From positions 16,250 through 80,249 of the forward strand of contig JBQDDG010000009.1 of the NCBI GenBank assembly GCA_052093225.1: a DNA stretch of 64,000 nucleotides, in the 5' to 3' direction. Made by a program: the position numbers and the translations under genes. This document shows, in pieces, positions 49,408-58,194 of the stretch. A model generated the notes under the pieces. It did not search any database. It saw nothing but the letters and a program-made list of their open reading frames with translations, and had not been told where the DNA came from. Source of the DNA: JB111 sp052093225. Lineage in GTDB: Bacteria; Actinomycetota; Actinomycetes; Actinomycetales; Actinomycetaceae. Numbering within the stretch: position 1 is the first letter of the stretch; every line of letters begins with the position of its first letter.

Positions 49408-51005
49408 GCTGGCTCCTCGCCGTCCCGATCATCCTCCCGTTCCTCGGCGCGGGCGCCTCGATGGTGCTCGCCCGGTTCCGTCGCGCGCAGGGCATCATCT
49501 CGGTCTCGGTGCTCACGGTCGTGCTCGTGGTCGCCGTCGTCCTGCTGGTGGCCGTCGACTCCGGCCCGGTCGTGCTCAACATCGGCGGGTGGTCGGCCCC
49601 GGTGGGCATCGTGCTCATCGCCGACCGGCTGGCCGCGCTCATGCTCGTGGTCTCCGTGGCGGTGACCCTCGCCGTCCTCCTGTACTCGTTCGCGCAGAAC
49701 GTCGCGGACGGGGACGAGGGGGCGCCGGTGACGATCTACCACCCGACGTTCCTCATCCTGTCCGCGGGCGTCTCCAACGCGTTCCTCGCGGGGGACCTGT
49801 TCAACCTGTACGTCGGCTTCGAGATCCTCCTGGTCTCGAGCTTCGTGCTCATCACGCTCGGCGGCACGCGGGACCGGATCCGCTCGGGCACCGTCTACAT
49901 CGTCGTCTCGCTCATCTCCTCGTTCATCTTCCTCGCCGGCATCGCCTACGTGTACGCCGCCGCGGGCACGGTGAACATGGCCCAGCTGGCGCAGCGGCTG
50001 CCGGAGATCGACCCCGGCGTGACGATCGTGCTCGAGGCCGTCCTGCTCATCGCGTTCGGCATCAAGGCCGCGCTCTTCCCGCTGTCCGCCTGGCTGCCCG
50101 ACTCCTACCCGACGGCGCCCGCACCCGTGACCGCCGTGTTCGCGGGCCTGCTGACCAAGGTCGGCGTCTACGCGATCATCCGTTCGCAGGTCACCCTGTT
50201 CGGCGACGACCGGATGAGCCCGGTGCTCATGTGGGTGGCGCTCGCCGCGATGATCGTCGGCATCCTCGGCGCGGTCGCCCAGGCCGACCTCAAGCGTCTG
50301 CTCTCCTTCACGCTCATCAGCCACATCGGCTACATGATCTGGGGCATCGGCACCGCGACGACCGACGGGCTCTCCGCGGCGATCTTCTACGTCGCCCACC
50401 ACATCACCGTGCAGACCGGCCTGTTCCTCGTGGCCGGACTCATCGAGCGACGCGGCGGGACCACCTCCCTCGTGCGGCTCGGCTCCCTCGCCCGGCTCGC
50501 CCCGCTGCTCGCCGTCCTCTACCTCGTCCCCGCTCTCAATCTCGCGGGCATCCCCCCGTTCACCGGCTTCCTCGGCAAGGTCGGCCTCATGCAGGCCGGC
50601 GCCGCCGAGGGGTCGTGGATGTCGTGGATGCTCATCGCCGGCGGCCTCGTCACCTCGCTGCTCACGCTCTACGCCGTCGTCAAGGCGTGGAACATGGCGT
50701 TCTGGCAGGAGGCCCCCGAGGAGCTCCGGGGCACGCCCTCGCCACGGATGATGACGGTCTCCGCCGGCGCCGTCGTAGCCCTCTCGCTCGGGATGAGCGT
50801 CGGCGCCGGACCGCTCGTCGACTACACCGACACCGCGGCCCGGGACCTCGTCCTGCGCACGCCCTACGTCGCTGCGGTGCTGCCCGGCGGCACGCGCGGG
50901 GACGGGATCTCCGACGAGGTCGCCGAGGAGGGCGAGCGCGCCGAGGACGAGCCCGTCGAGGCCCCGAGCGACGAGGGGCCCGTCGGCGAGGAAGGGGTGC
51001 CGTGA
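49404..51005 (+). CDS. mrpD: Mrp antiporter subunit D (NuoN/M-like)
   Basis: A 533-aa polytopic subunit from ATG 49404. It has the ion-channel helices (FNLYVGFEILLVSSFVLITL with the key Glu, KAALFPLSAWLPDSYPTAPA, AVFAGLLTKVGVYAIIR, LLSFTLISHIGYMIWG) of the NADH-dehydrogenase/antiporter superfamily. MrpD and MrpA together provide the proton and sodium paths. A short acidic C-terminal tail (about 500-533) is extra. It overlaps mrpC by 4 bp. Confidence 0.94.
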   Translation: MSWLLAVPIILPFLGAGASMVLARFRRAQGIISVSVLTVVLVVAVVLLVAVDSGPVVLNIGGWSAPVGIVLIADRLAALMLVVSVAVTLAVLLYSFAQNVADGDEGAPVTIYHPTFLILSAGVSNAFLAGDLFNLYVGFEILLVSSFVLITLGGTRDRIRSGTVYIVVSLISSFIFLAGIAYVYAAAGTVNMAQLAQRLPEIDPGVTIVLEAVLLIAFGIKAALFPLSAWLPDSYPTAPAPVTAVFAGLLTKVGVYAIIRSQVTLFGDDRMSPVLMWVALAAMIVGILGAVAQADLKRLLSFTLISHIGYMIWGIGTATTDGLSAAIFYVAHHITVQTGLFLVAGLIERRGGTTSLVRLGSLARLAPLLAVLYLVPALNLAGIPPFTGFLGKVGLMQAGAAEGSWMSWMLIAGGLVTSLLTLYAVVKAWNMAFWQEAPEELRGTPSPRMMTVSAGAVVALSLGMSVGAGPLVDYTDTAARDLVLRTPYVAAVLPGGTRGDGISDEVAEEGERAEDEPVEAPSDEGPVGEEGVP

Positions 51006-51778
51006 TGGCCAGACGTCATCCGCGCGCCGGCGCCGGCACGGCGGCCGACCCGCGCACGACCTCGGGCGGCCAGGCCCGCCGGCAGCCGGGCGCCCGCGCG
51101 CCCTGGGGCCGGCGCCGCCGTCGGCGTCCGACACCCGGCAGGAGCAGGTTCCTCCCCTCGTCCGTGGGCCTGGTCGTCTGGCTCACCGTGGTCTGGGTGC
51201 TGCTGTGGGGCGACCTCTCGGTCGGCAACGTCGTGGCCGGCGTGGCGCTCGCCCTGTTCGTCACCAACGTCATGCCGCTGCCGCGGGCCGCTGGGCGCTC
51301 GCAGGTGCGGCCCCTCGGCGTCGTCGTGCTCCTGACCGTGTTCGCGAAGGAGGTGCTGAGCGCGTCCTGGGAGATCGTCAAGATCGTCCTGCGCGGGCAG
51401 GCGCCACGGGGCGCCGTCATCCGCGTGCAGCTGCGCTCGCACTCCGACCTCATCCTCACCGCGACGGGCGGCTTCTGCTCGCTCGTGCCCGGCTCGCTCG
51501 TGGTCGAGGCGATGCGCAACTCCGGCATGCTCTACATGCACATCCTCGACGTCGAGATCTCCGGCGGCCTCGAGCGCGCCCACACCTCGGTGCTCGCCCA
51601 GGAGGAGCGTCTCCTGCGCGCCTTCGCCACCGACGACCAGCTCGTCGACGCCGGGTTCCGGCCCGGCTGGTCCAGGCGCGCCGGGCGCCTGCCCGCACCG
51701 ACGGTGGAGGGGGCGGCCGCGTCCGCGCCGCCCGAGGACCAGGGCCCGCGCGCGGACGACGGGAGGGGCGACGCCTGA
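51005..51778 (+). CDS. mrpE: Mrp antiporter subunit E
   Basis: A 257-aa protein; either ATG 51005 (used here, TGATG coupling) or the in-frame GTG 51002 may start it. An Arg-rich 50-residue leader precedes the MnhE core: two membrane helices (SVGLVVWLTVVWVLLWGDLS, VVLLTVFAKEVLSASWEIVK) and a cytosolic domain with HSDLILTATGGFCSLVPGSL and MYMHILDV. The leader and C-terminal tail are longer than in the ~160-aa B. subtilis protein. Confidence 0.92.
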   Translation: MARRHPRAGAGTAADPRTTSGGQARRQPGARAPWGRRRRRRPTPGRSRFLPSSVGLVVWLTVVWVLLWGDLSVGNVVAGVALALFVTNVMPLPRAAGRSQVRPLGVVVLLTVFAKEVLSASWEIVKIVLRGQAPRGAVIRVQLRSHSDLILTATGGFCSLVPGSLVVEAMRNSGMLYMHILDVEISGGLERAHTSVLAQEERLLRAFATDDQLVDAGFRPGWSRRAGRLPAPTVEGAAASAPPEDQGPRADDGRGDA

Positions 51779-52182
51779 TGGAGATCGTCGTCTACGTGTG
51801 CCTGGGCATCGTGGTCCTCGCGATGTTCCTCGCCCTGTTCCGGATGGAGCGCGGCCCCTCGACCCTCGACCGGGCCGTCTCCACCGACGTCGTCACGGCC
51901 GCCGTCGTCGCGCTCATCGGCCTGATGATCGCCTGGACGGGCGACGCGGCGTACATGCCGATCCTCGTCGTGCTCACCCTCGTCGGGTTCCTCACCACGG
52001 TGACGATCGCGCGGTTCACCGCGGTCGAGAAGTCCGACGAGGCGCGCATCCTCACCAAGGAGGAGCTCGCGCAGGTGCTCGCCCGGGAGAAGGAGCTCGA
52101 CGACGACGACGCACCCGTGCACGGGCCCGACGCGCCCCACGTCACGGGCGAGGTCGACGACCCGGAGGAGGAGAGGTCATGA
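51778..52182 (+). CDS. mrpF: Mrp antiporter subunit F
   Basis: A 134-aa protein with three membrane helices of the MnhF family (VVYVCLGIVVLAMFLALFRM, DRAVSTDVVTAAVVALIGLM, AYMPILVVLTLVGFLTTVTI). It carries the conserved GPSTLDRAVSTD loop. An acidic 45-residue tail is extra. The ATG overlaps mrpE by one base. Confidence 0.92.
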   Translation: MEIVVYVCLGIVVLAMFLALFRMERGPSTLDRAVSTDVVTAAVVALIGLMIAWTGDAAYMPILVVLTLVGFLTTVTIARFTAVEKSDEARILTKEELAQVLAREKELDDDDAPVHGPDAPHVTGEVDDPEEERS

Positions 52183-52559
52183 GCTGGGACATCGTCGCGT
52201 CCGTGGTCGCCGCCGTCCTGCTCGTGGCCGGCTCGCTCCTCGTCCTCGTCGCCGCGCTGGCGCTCGTGCGGTTCCCGGACCTGTTCGCCCGCATGCACGC
52301 CGCGGCGAAGCCGCAGGTCCTCGGGCTCGCGCTGCTCATGGCGGGCGTGGCGCTGGAGACCCGGGACCCGCGCATCGGATGGACCCTGATCCTCGTCGTC
52401 GTGTTCCAGCTGCTCACCGCGCCCATCAGCGCGCACATGGCGGGCCGCGGCGGGTACCGCACCGGCCGGGTGGACCGGTCGCTGCTCGTCGTCGACGAGC
52501 TCGCTGAGGACATCGAGGCCTCGGGACGGGCGCGCGACGAGCGCCACACTGGGGCATGA
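52179..52559 (+). CDS. mrpG: Mrp antiporter subunit G
   Basis: A 126-aa MnhG protein with three membrane helices and the family motif VRFPDLFARMHAAAKPQVLG (RxPD...RMHAA). It is the last gene of the mrp operon (A/B-C-D-E-F-G), overlapping mrpF by 4 bp. The complex exchanges Na+ (or K+, Ca2+) for H+ and supports pH and salt tolerance. Confidence 0.94.
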   Translation: MSWDIVASVVAAVLLVAGSLLVLVAALALVRFPDLFARMHAAAKPQVLGLALLMAGVALETRDPRIGWTLILVVVFQLLTAPISAHMAGRGGYRTGRVDRSLLVVDELAEDIEASGRARDERHTGA

Positions 52560-52644
52560 TCACGTACACGATCGAACGACAGGATCCCGGGTTCCGACCC
52601 GGGGACCACGACCAGGGCCGCGAACCCTGACACGGAGGGCAGAG

Positions 52645-52914
52645 ATGGACATCGGCTGGAAGATCGTCAGCACCGGCGCGGGCGTCGTGGCGGGCATCGC
52701 CGCGAACAAGGTCCTGCAGAAGGGCTGGGTCGCGGTCACGGGGCACGAGCCGCCGGAGGTCGTCGACGGCGACGACTCGGTCTCGCTCGTCGAGATCGTC
52801 GTCTTCACGGCCGTCTCCGGCGCGGTGGTCGGCCTCGTGCGCCAGCTCGCGATGCGTCAGGCCGCCAAGTGGTACAAGCCCGCCGAGCTGCAGAAGCTCG
52901 GCGACGACGACTGA
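52645..52914 (+). CDS. DUF4235 family small membrane protein
   Basis: An 89-aa protein with DUF4235 features: WKIVSTGAGVVAGIAANKVL as an N-terminal amphipathic or membrane helix and LVEIVVFTAVSGAVVGLVRQ as a second helix, ending with a conserved-looking AKWYKPAE. The family is common in actinobacteria and has no assigned role. It has its own GGAGGGCAG ribosome site and follows mrpG by 85 bp. Confidence 0.85.
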   Translation: MDIGWKIVSTGAGVVAGIAANKVLQKGWVAVTGHEPPEVVDGDDSVSLVEIVVFTAVSGAVVGLVRQLAMRQAAKWYKPAELQKLGDDD

Positions 52915-53095
52915 CGCGCCGGCCGGCGGTCCCGGGAGCGTCCCCGGGACCGACGGCCCGCGTCCGGCAGGAGCCCACGCCAGGTGGGGCCCCGCGCCAG
53001 GTGGGGCCCCGCGTCGGGCGGGAACCCGCGCACGGTGGGGGCCGCCGGACGCTCCTGCGTCCGGGCCTCCGCGCGCCCGGTGTACGATGGCGGGG

Positions 53096-53185
53096 AACGA
53101 CAGGGGAGCGCCCTCGCGGCGCTGAGAGTGCGGAACACCGCAGACCCTCGAACCTGACCGGTTAGCACCGGCGGAGGAAGTCGGG
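53096..53185 (+). promoter_or_regulatory. TPP riboswitch (THI element)
   Basis: The conserved aptamer core is complete. AGGGGAGC (P1/P2 side) is followed by GCGCTGAGAGTGCGG, GCAGACCCTCGAACCTGA, the CCGGTTAGCACCGG hairpin (P4/P5) and GCGGAGGAAG closing P1. CGAC (53098-53101) pairs with GTCG (53180-53183). It lies 67 bp before the thiB start. Binding of thiamine diphosphate should switch off the thiBPQ transporter genes when the vitamin is plentiful. Confidence 0.96.
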
Positions 53186-53194
53186 AATTCTCTC

Positions 53195-53222
53195 CGTCGT
53201 CGCGGTACCCGCCGCGGCGACG
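53195..53222 (+). terminator. Hairpin after the TPP aptamer (candidate expression platform)
   Basis: CGTCGTCGCGG (53195-53205) pairs with CCGCGGCGACG (53212-53222) with one mismatch, between the aptamer and the AGGAGG ribosome site. There is no T-run. It may be a Rho-type or translational platform element, or a weak intrinsic terminator, coupling aptamer state to thiB expression. Confidence 0.55.
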
Positions 53223-53252
53223 ATCCCTGCGCACCCACGCAGGAGGATCGAC

Positions 53253-54476
53253 ATGCGCGGCACGACCAGCACCATCCGCACGACCGGCACGACTCGTACG
53301 ACCGCTACGACCGGCACGACCATCCGCCGTGCCCGGACCCTCGGCGCCACCACGGCGCTCGCCCTCACGCTCGCGGGCTGCTCGCTCGCGGGCGGGGACG
53401 ACGACTCGGAGGACGCGGGCACCACGGGACCCGCCGACGCCGGGCCGGACCAGGGCAGCGGCTCCGACGCCGCCTCCGAGGGCCCCTCGGCGGGCACCTC
53501 GAGCGACGGCGCTCCCGCGGGTACGGGCGGCGAGGTCGCCCTCGTCACGCACGACTCGTTCAACGTCCCCGAGGAGCTCGTCGACCAGTTCGAGGCCCAG
53601 ACCGGCTACACGCTGGTCGTCACGGCGCCGGGCGACGCGGGCAGCGTGGTCAACGAGCTGCTGCTCAGCGCGGGCAGCCCGTCGGCCGACGTGGTCTACG
53701 GGATCGACAACGCCCTGGCCACCCGGGCGATCGCCGGCGGCGTGCTCGAGCCCTACGCCTCGCCCGAGCTGCCGGCCTCCGCGGAGGAGCTGCGCATCGA
53801 CGGCGGGGACGAGCTCACCCCGATCGACTTCGGCGACGTGTGCCTCAACATCGACACGGCCTGGTTCGAGGACGAGGGGATCGCCCCGCCCGCCACCCTC
53901 GACGACCTGGCCGAGCCCGAGTACGCCGACCTCACCGTCGTCACCGACCCGAACGTCTCCTCCCCGGGGCTCGCCCTCCTGCTCGCCACCGTCGCGGAGT
54001 ACGGGGAGGACGGGTTCGCCGACTACTGGCAGCGGCTCACCGACAACGGCCTGCGCGTGGTCGACTCGTGGTCCGACGCCTACTATGTCGACTTCACCGT
54101 GGCCGGCGGGGACCGGCCGATCGCCCTGTCCTACTCCTCCTCGCCCGCGGCGACCCTCACCGAGGACGGCTCCGGCTCGACCACCGAGGCGCTGCTCGAC
54201 ACGTGCGTGCGCCAGGTCGAGTACGCGGGCGTCGTCGAGGGGGCGGCCAACCCGGACGGCGCGCGCGCCGTCGTCGACTGGCTCCTGTCCGAGGAGGTCC
54301 AGGCCTCCCTGCCGGACAACATGTACATGTACCCCGTCGACGACGCCGCGGAGCTCCCCGAGGCGTGGGCCGAGTTCGCGCCCGCCGCGCAGGAGCCGCT
54401 CGGCGTGCCGGCCGACGAGATCGACGCGGGCCGCGAGCAGTGGCTGCGGACCTGGGACGAGGCGGTCGCCGGCTGA
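53253..54476 (+). CDS. thiB: Thiamine ABC transporter substrate-binding lipoprotein
   Basis: A 407-aa lipoprotein. An Arg/Thr-rich n-region built of repeated TT pairs precedes a lipobox LTLAGC (Cys43). A disordered Asp/Ser/Gly spacer (45-92) leads into the binding-protein core: ALVTHDSFNVPEELVDQFEA, SADVVYGIDNALATRA, NPDGARAVVDWLLSEEVQ. This is the ThiB pattern, capturing thiamine or its phosphates outside the cell. The upstream TPP riboswitch and downstream ThiPQ confirm the role. The ThiP ATG overlaps its stop (TGATG). Confidence 0.94.
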   Translation: MRGTTSTIRTTGTTRTTATTGTTIRRARTLGATTALALTLAGCSLAGGDDDSEDAGTTGPADAGPDQGSGSDAASEGPSAGTSSDGAPAGTGGEVALVTHDSFNVPEELVDQFEAQTGYTLVVTAPGDAGSVVNELLLSAGSPSADVVYGIDNALATRAIAGGVLEPYASPELPASAEELRIDGGDELTPIDFGDVCLNIDTAWFEDEGIAPPATLDDLAEPEYADLTVVTDPNVSSPGLALLLATVAEYGEDGFADYWQRLTDNGLRVVDSWSDAYYVDFTVAGGDRPIALSYSSSPAATLTEDGSGSTTEALLDTCVRQVEYAGVVEGAANPDGARAVVDWLLSEEVQASLPDNMYMYPVDDAAELPEAWAEFAPAAQEPLGVPADEIDAGREQWLRTWDEAVAG

Positions 54477-56182
54477 TGGGACGGGCGGCGCGGGTACTCG
54501 CCGTCGGCCTGCCGGTCACCTTCCTTCTCGTCCTCTTCCTGGCGCCGGTGACCGCGCTGGTCGTCCACGGGCTGCTGCCCGGCGAACGGATCCCCGGCAT
54601 CCCGGCGGGGGACCCGGTGCTCGACATCCTCGCGCGGCCGGCGACGGTCGAGGCGGTCCTGCGCACCGTCGGCCAGGCGCTCGCGGCCACGCTCTGCGCG
54701 GTGGTGCTCGGCGTACCCGGTGCCTACGTCCTGTACCGCCGGACGTTCCCCGGCCGCCGGCTCGTGCGTGCGGTCGTCGCGGTGCCGTTCGTGCTGCCGA
54801 CCGTGGTGGTCGGCATCGCGTTCCGGGCCGTGCTCGCCGAGTCGGGGACGCTCGGCTTCCTCGGCCTCGACCGGTCGCCGTGGGCGCTGCTCGCCGCGCT
54901 CGTGTTCTTCAACTACTCGGTGGTGGTGCGCGTCGTCGGCCCTGCATGGGCGGCGCTCGACCCGCGCGCCGAGCAGGCCGCCCGCACGTTGGGTGCGACG
55001 CCGTGGCGTGCCCTGCGGACCGTCACGCTGCCGGCCCTCGGCCCGGCGATCGGTTCGGCGGCGTCGCTGGTGGCCCTGTTCTGCGCCACGTCGTACGGGA
55101 TCGTGCGCAGCCTCGGGCCGCTCGGCTGGTCGACGGTGGAGACCGAGATCTGGCGGCTCGCGACCCGCAACCTCGACCTGCGCGGGGCTGCCGTGCTCTC
55201 GCTCGTCCAGATCGCCGTCGTCGTGGCGACCATGGTGGTCGCGGGACGGTTCCGCGCCGCGCCCGCCCGGCTGAGGCCCCATCCGCCGAGCCCGCTGCGG
55301 CTGCGGGAGGTCCGGACGCTGCCGGCCGCGGTCCTCACGGCGGGCGTCGTCGCGCTCCTGCTCGTGCTCCCGATGCTCGGGCTCGTCGAACGGTCGCTGC
55401 GCGGCGCCGACGGCGGGTGGACGCTCGACCACTACCGCGCCCTCGCCACGACCGCCGACGGCGCGCTCCCGCGCACCGTGTGGGAGGCCGCCGAGCTGTC
55501 CCTGAGATCCGCCGTCGACGCCACCGTCATCGCCCTGGTGGTCGGGCTGCTGGCCGGCGTCGCCATCGCCGGGCGTCCCGGTGCGGAGGCGGTGGGTCGG
55601 CCGCCCGGGCGTGGTGCGGGAAGGGCCACGGGCCGCCGTACCGGCGGCAGACGCGCGGGCGCCCGCTCCCTGCTCGACACCCTCGTCATGCTCCCGATCG
55701 GGGTCTCGGCGGTGACCGTCGGCTTCGGGTTCGTCCTGCTCTCGGCCTGGCTGCCGGTGGACCTGCGCTCCTCGCCGCTCGCCGTGCCGCTGGTCCAGGC
55801 GGTGGTCGCGGTGCCGCTCGTGGTGCGCACCGTCGTGCCCGTGCTGCGCTCGGTGGCGGCGCGGCAGCGCGAGGCCGCAGCGACCCTCGGTGCCTCCCCC
55901 TGGCGCGTGCTCGCCACGATCGACGGCCCCCACCTGCTGCGCGCCGGGGGCGTCGCGACCGGATTCGCGTTCGCGGTCTCGATGGGCGAGTTCGGGGCCA
56001 CCAGCTTCCTCGCCCGGTCCACCGACCCGACGCTCCCGGTCGCCGTGGTGCGCCTGCTCTCGCGGCCGGGGGCGGAGACTCTCGGGACGGCGATGGCCGC
56101 GGCGGTCCTGCTCGCGGCGATCACCGCGAGCGTCATGGGGCTCGCGGAGCGGGCCCGCGCGGAAGGAGACGCCGGATGGTGA
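54476..56182 (+). CDS. thiP: Thiamine ABC transporter permease
   Basis: A 568-aa permease made of two tandem BPD_transp_1 domains, about 12 membrane helices. Each half has an EAA-type cytoplasmic loop: EQAARTLGATPWRALRTVTL in the first and EAAATLGASPWRVLATIDGP in the second. A basic Arg/Gly-rich loop (about residues 375-400) lies in the second half. It forms the membrane channel for ThiB-delivered thiamine and overlaps thiQ by 7 bp. Confidence 0.94.
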   Translation: MGRAARVLAVGLPVTFLLVLFLAPVTALVVHGLLPGERIPGIPAGDPVLDILARPATVEAVLRTVGQALAATLCAVVLGVPGAYVLYRRTFPGRRLVRAVVAVPFVLPTVVVGIAFRAVLAESGTLGFLGLDRSPWALLAALVFFNYSVVVRVVGPAWAALDPRAEQAARTLGATPWRALRTVTLPALGPAIGSAASLVALFCATSYGIVRSLGPLGWSTVETEIWRLATRNLDLRGAAVLSLVQIAVVVATMVVAGRFRAAPARLRPHPPSPLRLREVRTLPAAVLTAGVVALLLVLPMLGLVERSLRGADGGWTLDHYRALATTADGALPRTVWEAAELSLRSAVDATVIALVVGLLAGVAIAGRPGAEAVGRPPGRGAGRATGRRTGGRRAGARSLLDTLVMLPIGVSAVTVGFGFVLLSAWLPVDLRSSPLAVPLVQAVVAVPLVVRTVVPVLRSVAARQREAAATLGASPWRVLATIDGPHLLRAGGVATGFAFAVSMGEFGATSFLARSTDPTLPVAVVRLLSRPGAETLGTAMAAAVLLAAITASVMGLAERARAEGDAGW

Positions 56183-57225
56183 CAGCGACGAGACGGGCGG
56201 CGGGCCTGGCGATCGAGCGGGCCTCGATCGTCTACCCGGGCGGGGTGCGGGCGGTCGACGAGGTGAGCCTCGACGTCGTGCCCGGTGAGGTCCTCGCCCT
56301 CGTCGGCGCCTCCGGTTCGGGCAAGTCCTCGCTCCTGCGCGCGGTCGCGGGGCTGGAGCCGCTCGCACAGGGGAGGGTCCGGATCGACGGGGACGACCTC
56401 GCGGGGGTGCCCGTCCACCGGCGCGGGGTCGGGCTCGTCTTCCAGGACGGCCAGCTCTTCGACCACCTCGACGTCGCCGGCAACGTCGCCTACGGGCTGC
56501 GGTCGGGCCCGCGCGGCGAGCGCCCGGACCGCGCGGTCCGGGAGGAGCGGGTGGCCGAGCTGCTCGAGCTCGTCGGGCTCACCGACCTCGCGGACCGGCC
56601 GGTGACGACGCTCTCCGGTGGGCAGTCGCAGCGGATCGCGCTGGCGCGTGCCCTCGCGCCGGCGCCGCGCGTGCTGCTCCTGGACGAGCCGCTCTCCGCC
56701 CTCGACCGGGCCCTGCGCGAACGCCTCGCCGTCGATCTGGCCGCCATCCTGCGGGCGGCCGGCACCACCGCCGTCCACGTCACGCACGACCTCGACGAGG
56801 CCGCGACCGTCGCCGACCGGATCGCCGTGCTCTCGCAGGGACGGCTGCGCCAGGTCGCGGCGCCCCGCGAGATGTGGGCGGCGCCCGCCGACCGCGAGGT
56901 GGCCGAGCTTCTTGGCCACGGACCGGTCCTGCCGGCCGATGCGCTCGGCATGGGGCAAGGCGAGGTGGTCCTCGTCCCCGGTGCGCTCGTGGTCGGGACA
57001 CCCGAGGACGACGTCGTCGCCCGCCTGCCCGCCCGGGCCACGGGCGTGCGGCACGTCCGCGGCCGGGCGTGGGTCGACGTCGAGCTCACCCTGGACGGCG
57101 CACGGGCCGTCCGCGCCCGCGCGCTCGTCGCCGACGGCGGGGCGGCCCCGGCCGTGCTCGACGAGGTGAGCGAGGTGCGGGTGCTGCGCGGCGGCGTCCT
57201 GCGGCTGGGGGCGGCCGAGCGCTGA
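56176..57225 (+). CDS. thiQ: Thiamine ABC transporter ATP-binding protein
   Basis: A 349-aa ATPase. Walker A is GASGSGKS (44-51), the signature is LSGGQSQRIALARALA, Walker B is LLLDEPLSALD, and the switch His is in HVTHDLDEA. A roughly 110-residue C-terminal regulatory (TOBE-like) domain follows, as in iron/thiamine importers. ATG 56176 overlaps thiP by 7 bp. The gene is the last of the riboswitch-controlled operon and converges on the DinB-type gene at 57329. Confidence 0.94.
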   Translation: MVTATRRAAGLAIERASIVYPGGVRAVDEVSLDVVPGEVLALVGASGSGKSSLLRAVAGLEPLAQGRVRIDGDDLAGVPVHRRGVGLVFQDGQLFDHLDVAGNVAYGLRSGPRGERPDRAVREERVAELLELVGLTDLADRPVTTLSGGQSQRIALARALAPAPRVLLLDEPLSALDRALRERLAVDLAAILRAAGTTAVHVTHDLDEAATVADRIAVLSQGRLRQVAAPREMWAAPADREVAELLGHGPVLPADALGMGQGEVVLVPGALVVGTPEDDVVARLPARATGVRHVRGRAWVDVELTLDGARAVRARALVADGGAAPAVLDEVSEVRVLRGGVLRLGAAER

Positions 57226-57328
57226 CGCGTGGGGCGGCTCGCGCCCCGTGCGCGTCCCGGGGCCTGGGGTCCTGGGCCTGGGCGTCTCTCGCGCCGGCCC
57301 TGTGCGGACCGGGCCCCGTCGCGCCGGG

Positions 57329-57976
57329 TCAGCGCCCCCGGGTGAGCCGTGTGCGCAGCGTGTCGACGCCCGGACCCTCGAGCGCGTCGACGAAGTCGGG
57401 TCGTCCGGCCATCGCCATGACGAGGTCGAGCGTGGTCCCGGTGACGCGCGGGCCCTCCCCGTTGCGGAAGATGCCGTCCGACGCGATGAGCTCGAGCCCC
57501 TCGACGGTGCTGCTCGAGTTCACGGCCCAGTCGCGGGCCGCGTAGCTGAGCGCGACCTGCTCGACGGCGTCGTGGTCGGGTTCCGAGCCGATGCCCAGCG
57601 GGCGGCGGATGTCCGTGCCGTGGACGACCACCTCGCCGAGCCACGCCCACGTGGTGCGGGTGGGCTCGATGCGCTGCGGGATCGTCGTGCGGAAGCGGCG
57701 CAGCGTCTCCGCCGGGGTGTCGCCGAGGTGCCGGGCGAGGAGGCGGGCGTTGTGGACGTCGGTGCGGAACCGGGAGCCGATCATGCTCCGCAGCCACGCG
57801 ATCGTCCCCGTGCTCCCGGCCGCCGTGAGGTGGGCGAGGGTCTGCTCCACGGTCCAGTCGCTGCTCAGCGAGCGGGCCCGCCACTGGTCGTCGGTGAGCG
57901 GTTCGAGGTCGTCGGCGAGCCGGCTGCGCTCCGTCCTGATCGCGACCCACAGCCGGTTCCGGTCCCAGACGTCCAT
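57329..57976 (-). CDS. Mycothiol-dependent maleylpyruvate isomerase family (DinB-like) protein
   Basis: A 215-aa four-helix-bundle protein. The N-terminal MDMPI domain includes DDLEPLTDDQWRARSLSSDW and WTVEQTLAHLTAAG, with a His residue at the usual metal position. EVVVHGTDIRRPLG supplies further metal-binding His/Asp. Family members use mycothiol and a divalent metal for isomerisation or S-transfer, and many have unknown substrates. ATG 57976 is chosen over the longer frame, which has no family match. Upstream lies a 40-bp duplication. Confidence 0.82.
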   Translation of the reverse strand: MDVWDRNRLWVAIRTERSRLADDLEPLTDDQWRARSLSSDWTVEQTLAHLTAAGSTGTIAWLRSMIGSRFRTDVHNARLLARHLGDTPAETLRRFRTTIPQRIEPTRTTWAWLGEVVVHGTDIRRPLGIGSEPDHDAVEQVALSYAARDWAVNSSSTVEGLELIASDGIFRNGEGPRVTGTTLDLVMAMAGRPDFVDALEGPGVDTLRTRLTRGR

Positions 57977-58080
57977 GCGCTCCTCCAGCCCGGCGGGGGT
58001 CGCCGTCGTAGGAGGCGAGTGTGAGCGCCGCGTGCGGACCGCGACAAGCCCGGTTCGCCGGGGGCGATCGGCGGAATCAA

Positions 58081-58160
58081 TGCCGGTCGACGGGGTCGCG
58101 CGCCCGTCGGCGGGGGCAGGTGCCGATCGACGTGATCGCGCGCCGGCCTGCGGGATCAGG
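58081..58160. repeat. Tandem duplication, two 40-bp units
   Basis: Unit 1 (58081-58120) and unit 2 (58121-58160) both begin TGCCG and share about 32 of 40 bases. They lie in the 218-bp non-coding gap between the GDPD and DinB-type genes. No promoter or RNA structure is recognised. Confidence 0.8.
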
Positions 58161-58194
58161 CTGAGCCCGCCGGCCGGGGCGCCTGCCGGGAGGG

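Noticed and set aside
45779..52559. Respiratory complex I (nuo) genes
   Set aside because: The NuoL/K/N-like subunits occur with MnhB, E, F and G proteins in Mrp order; no hydrophilic Nuo subunits are present.
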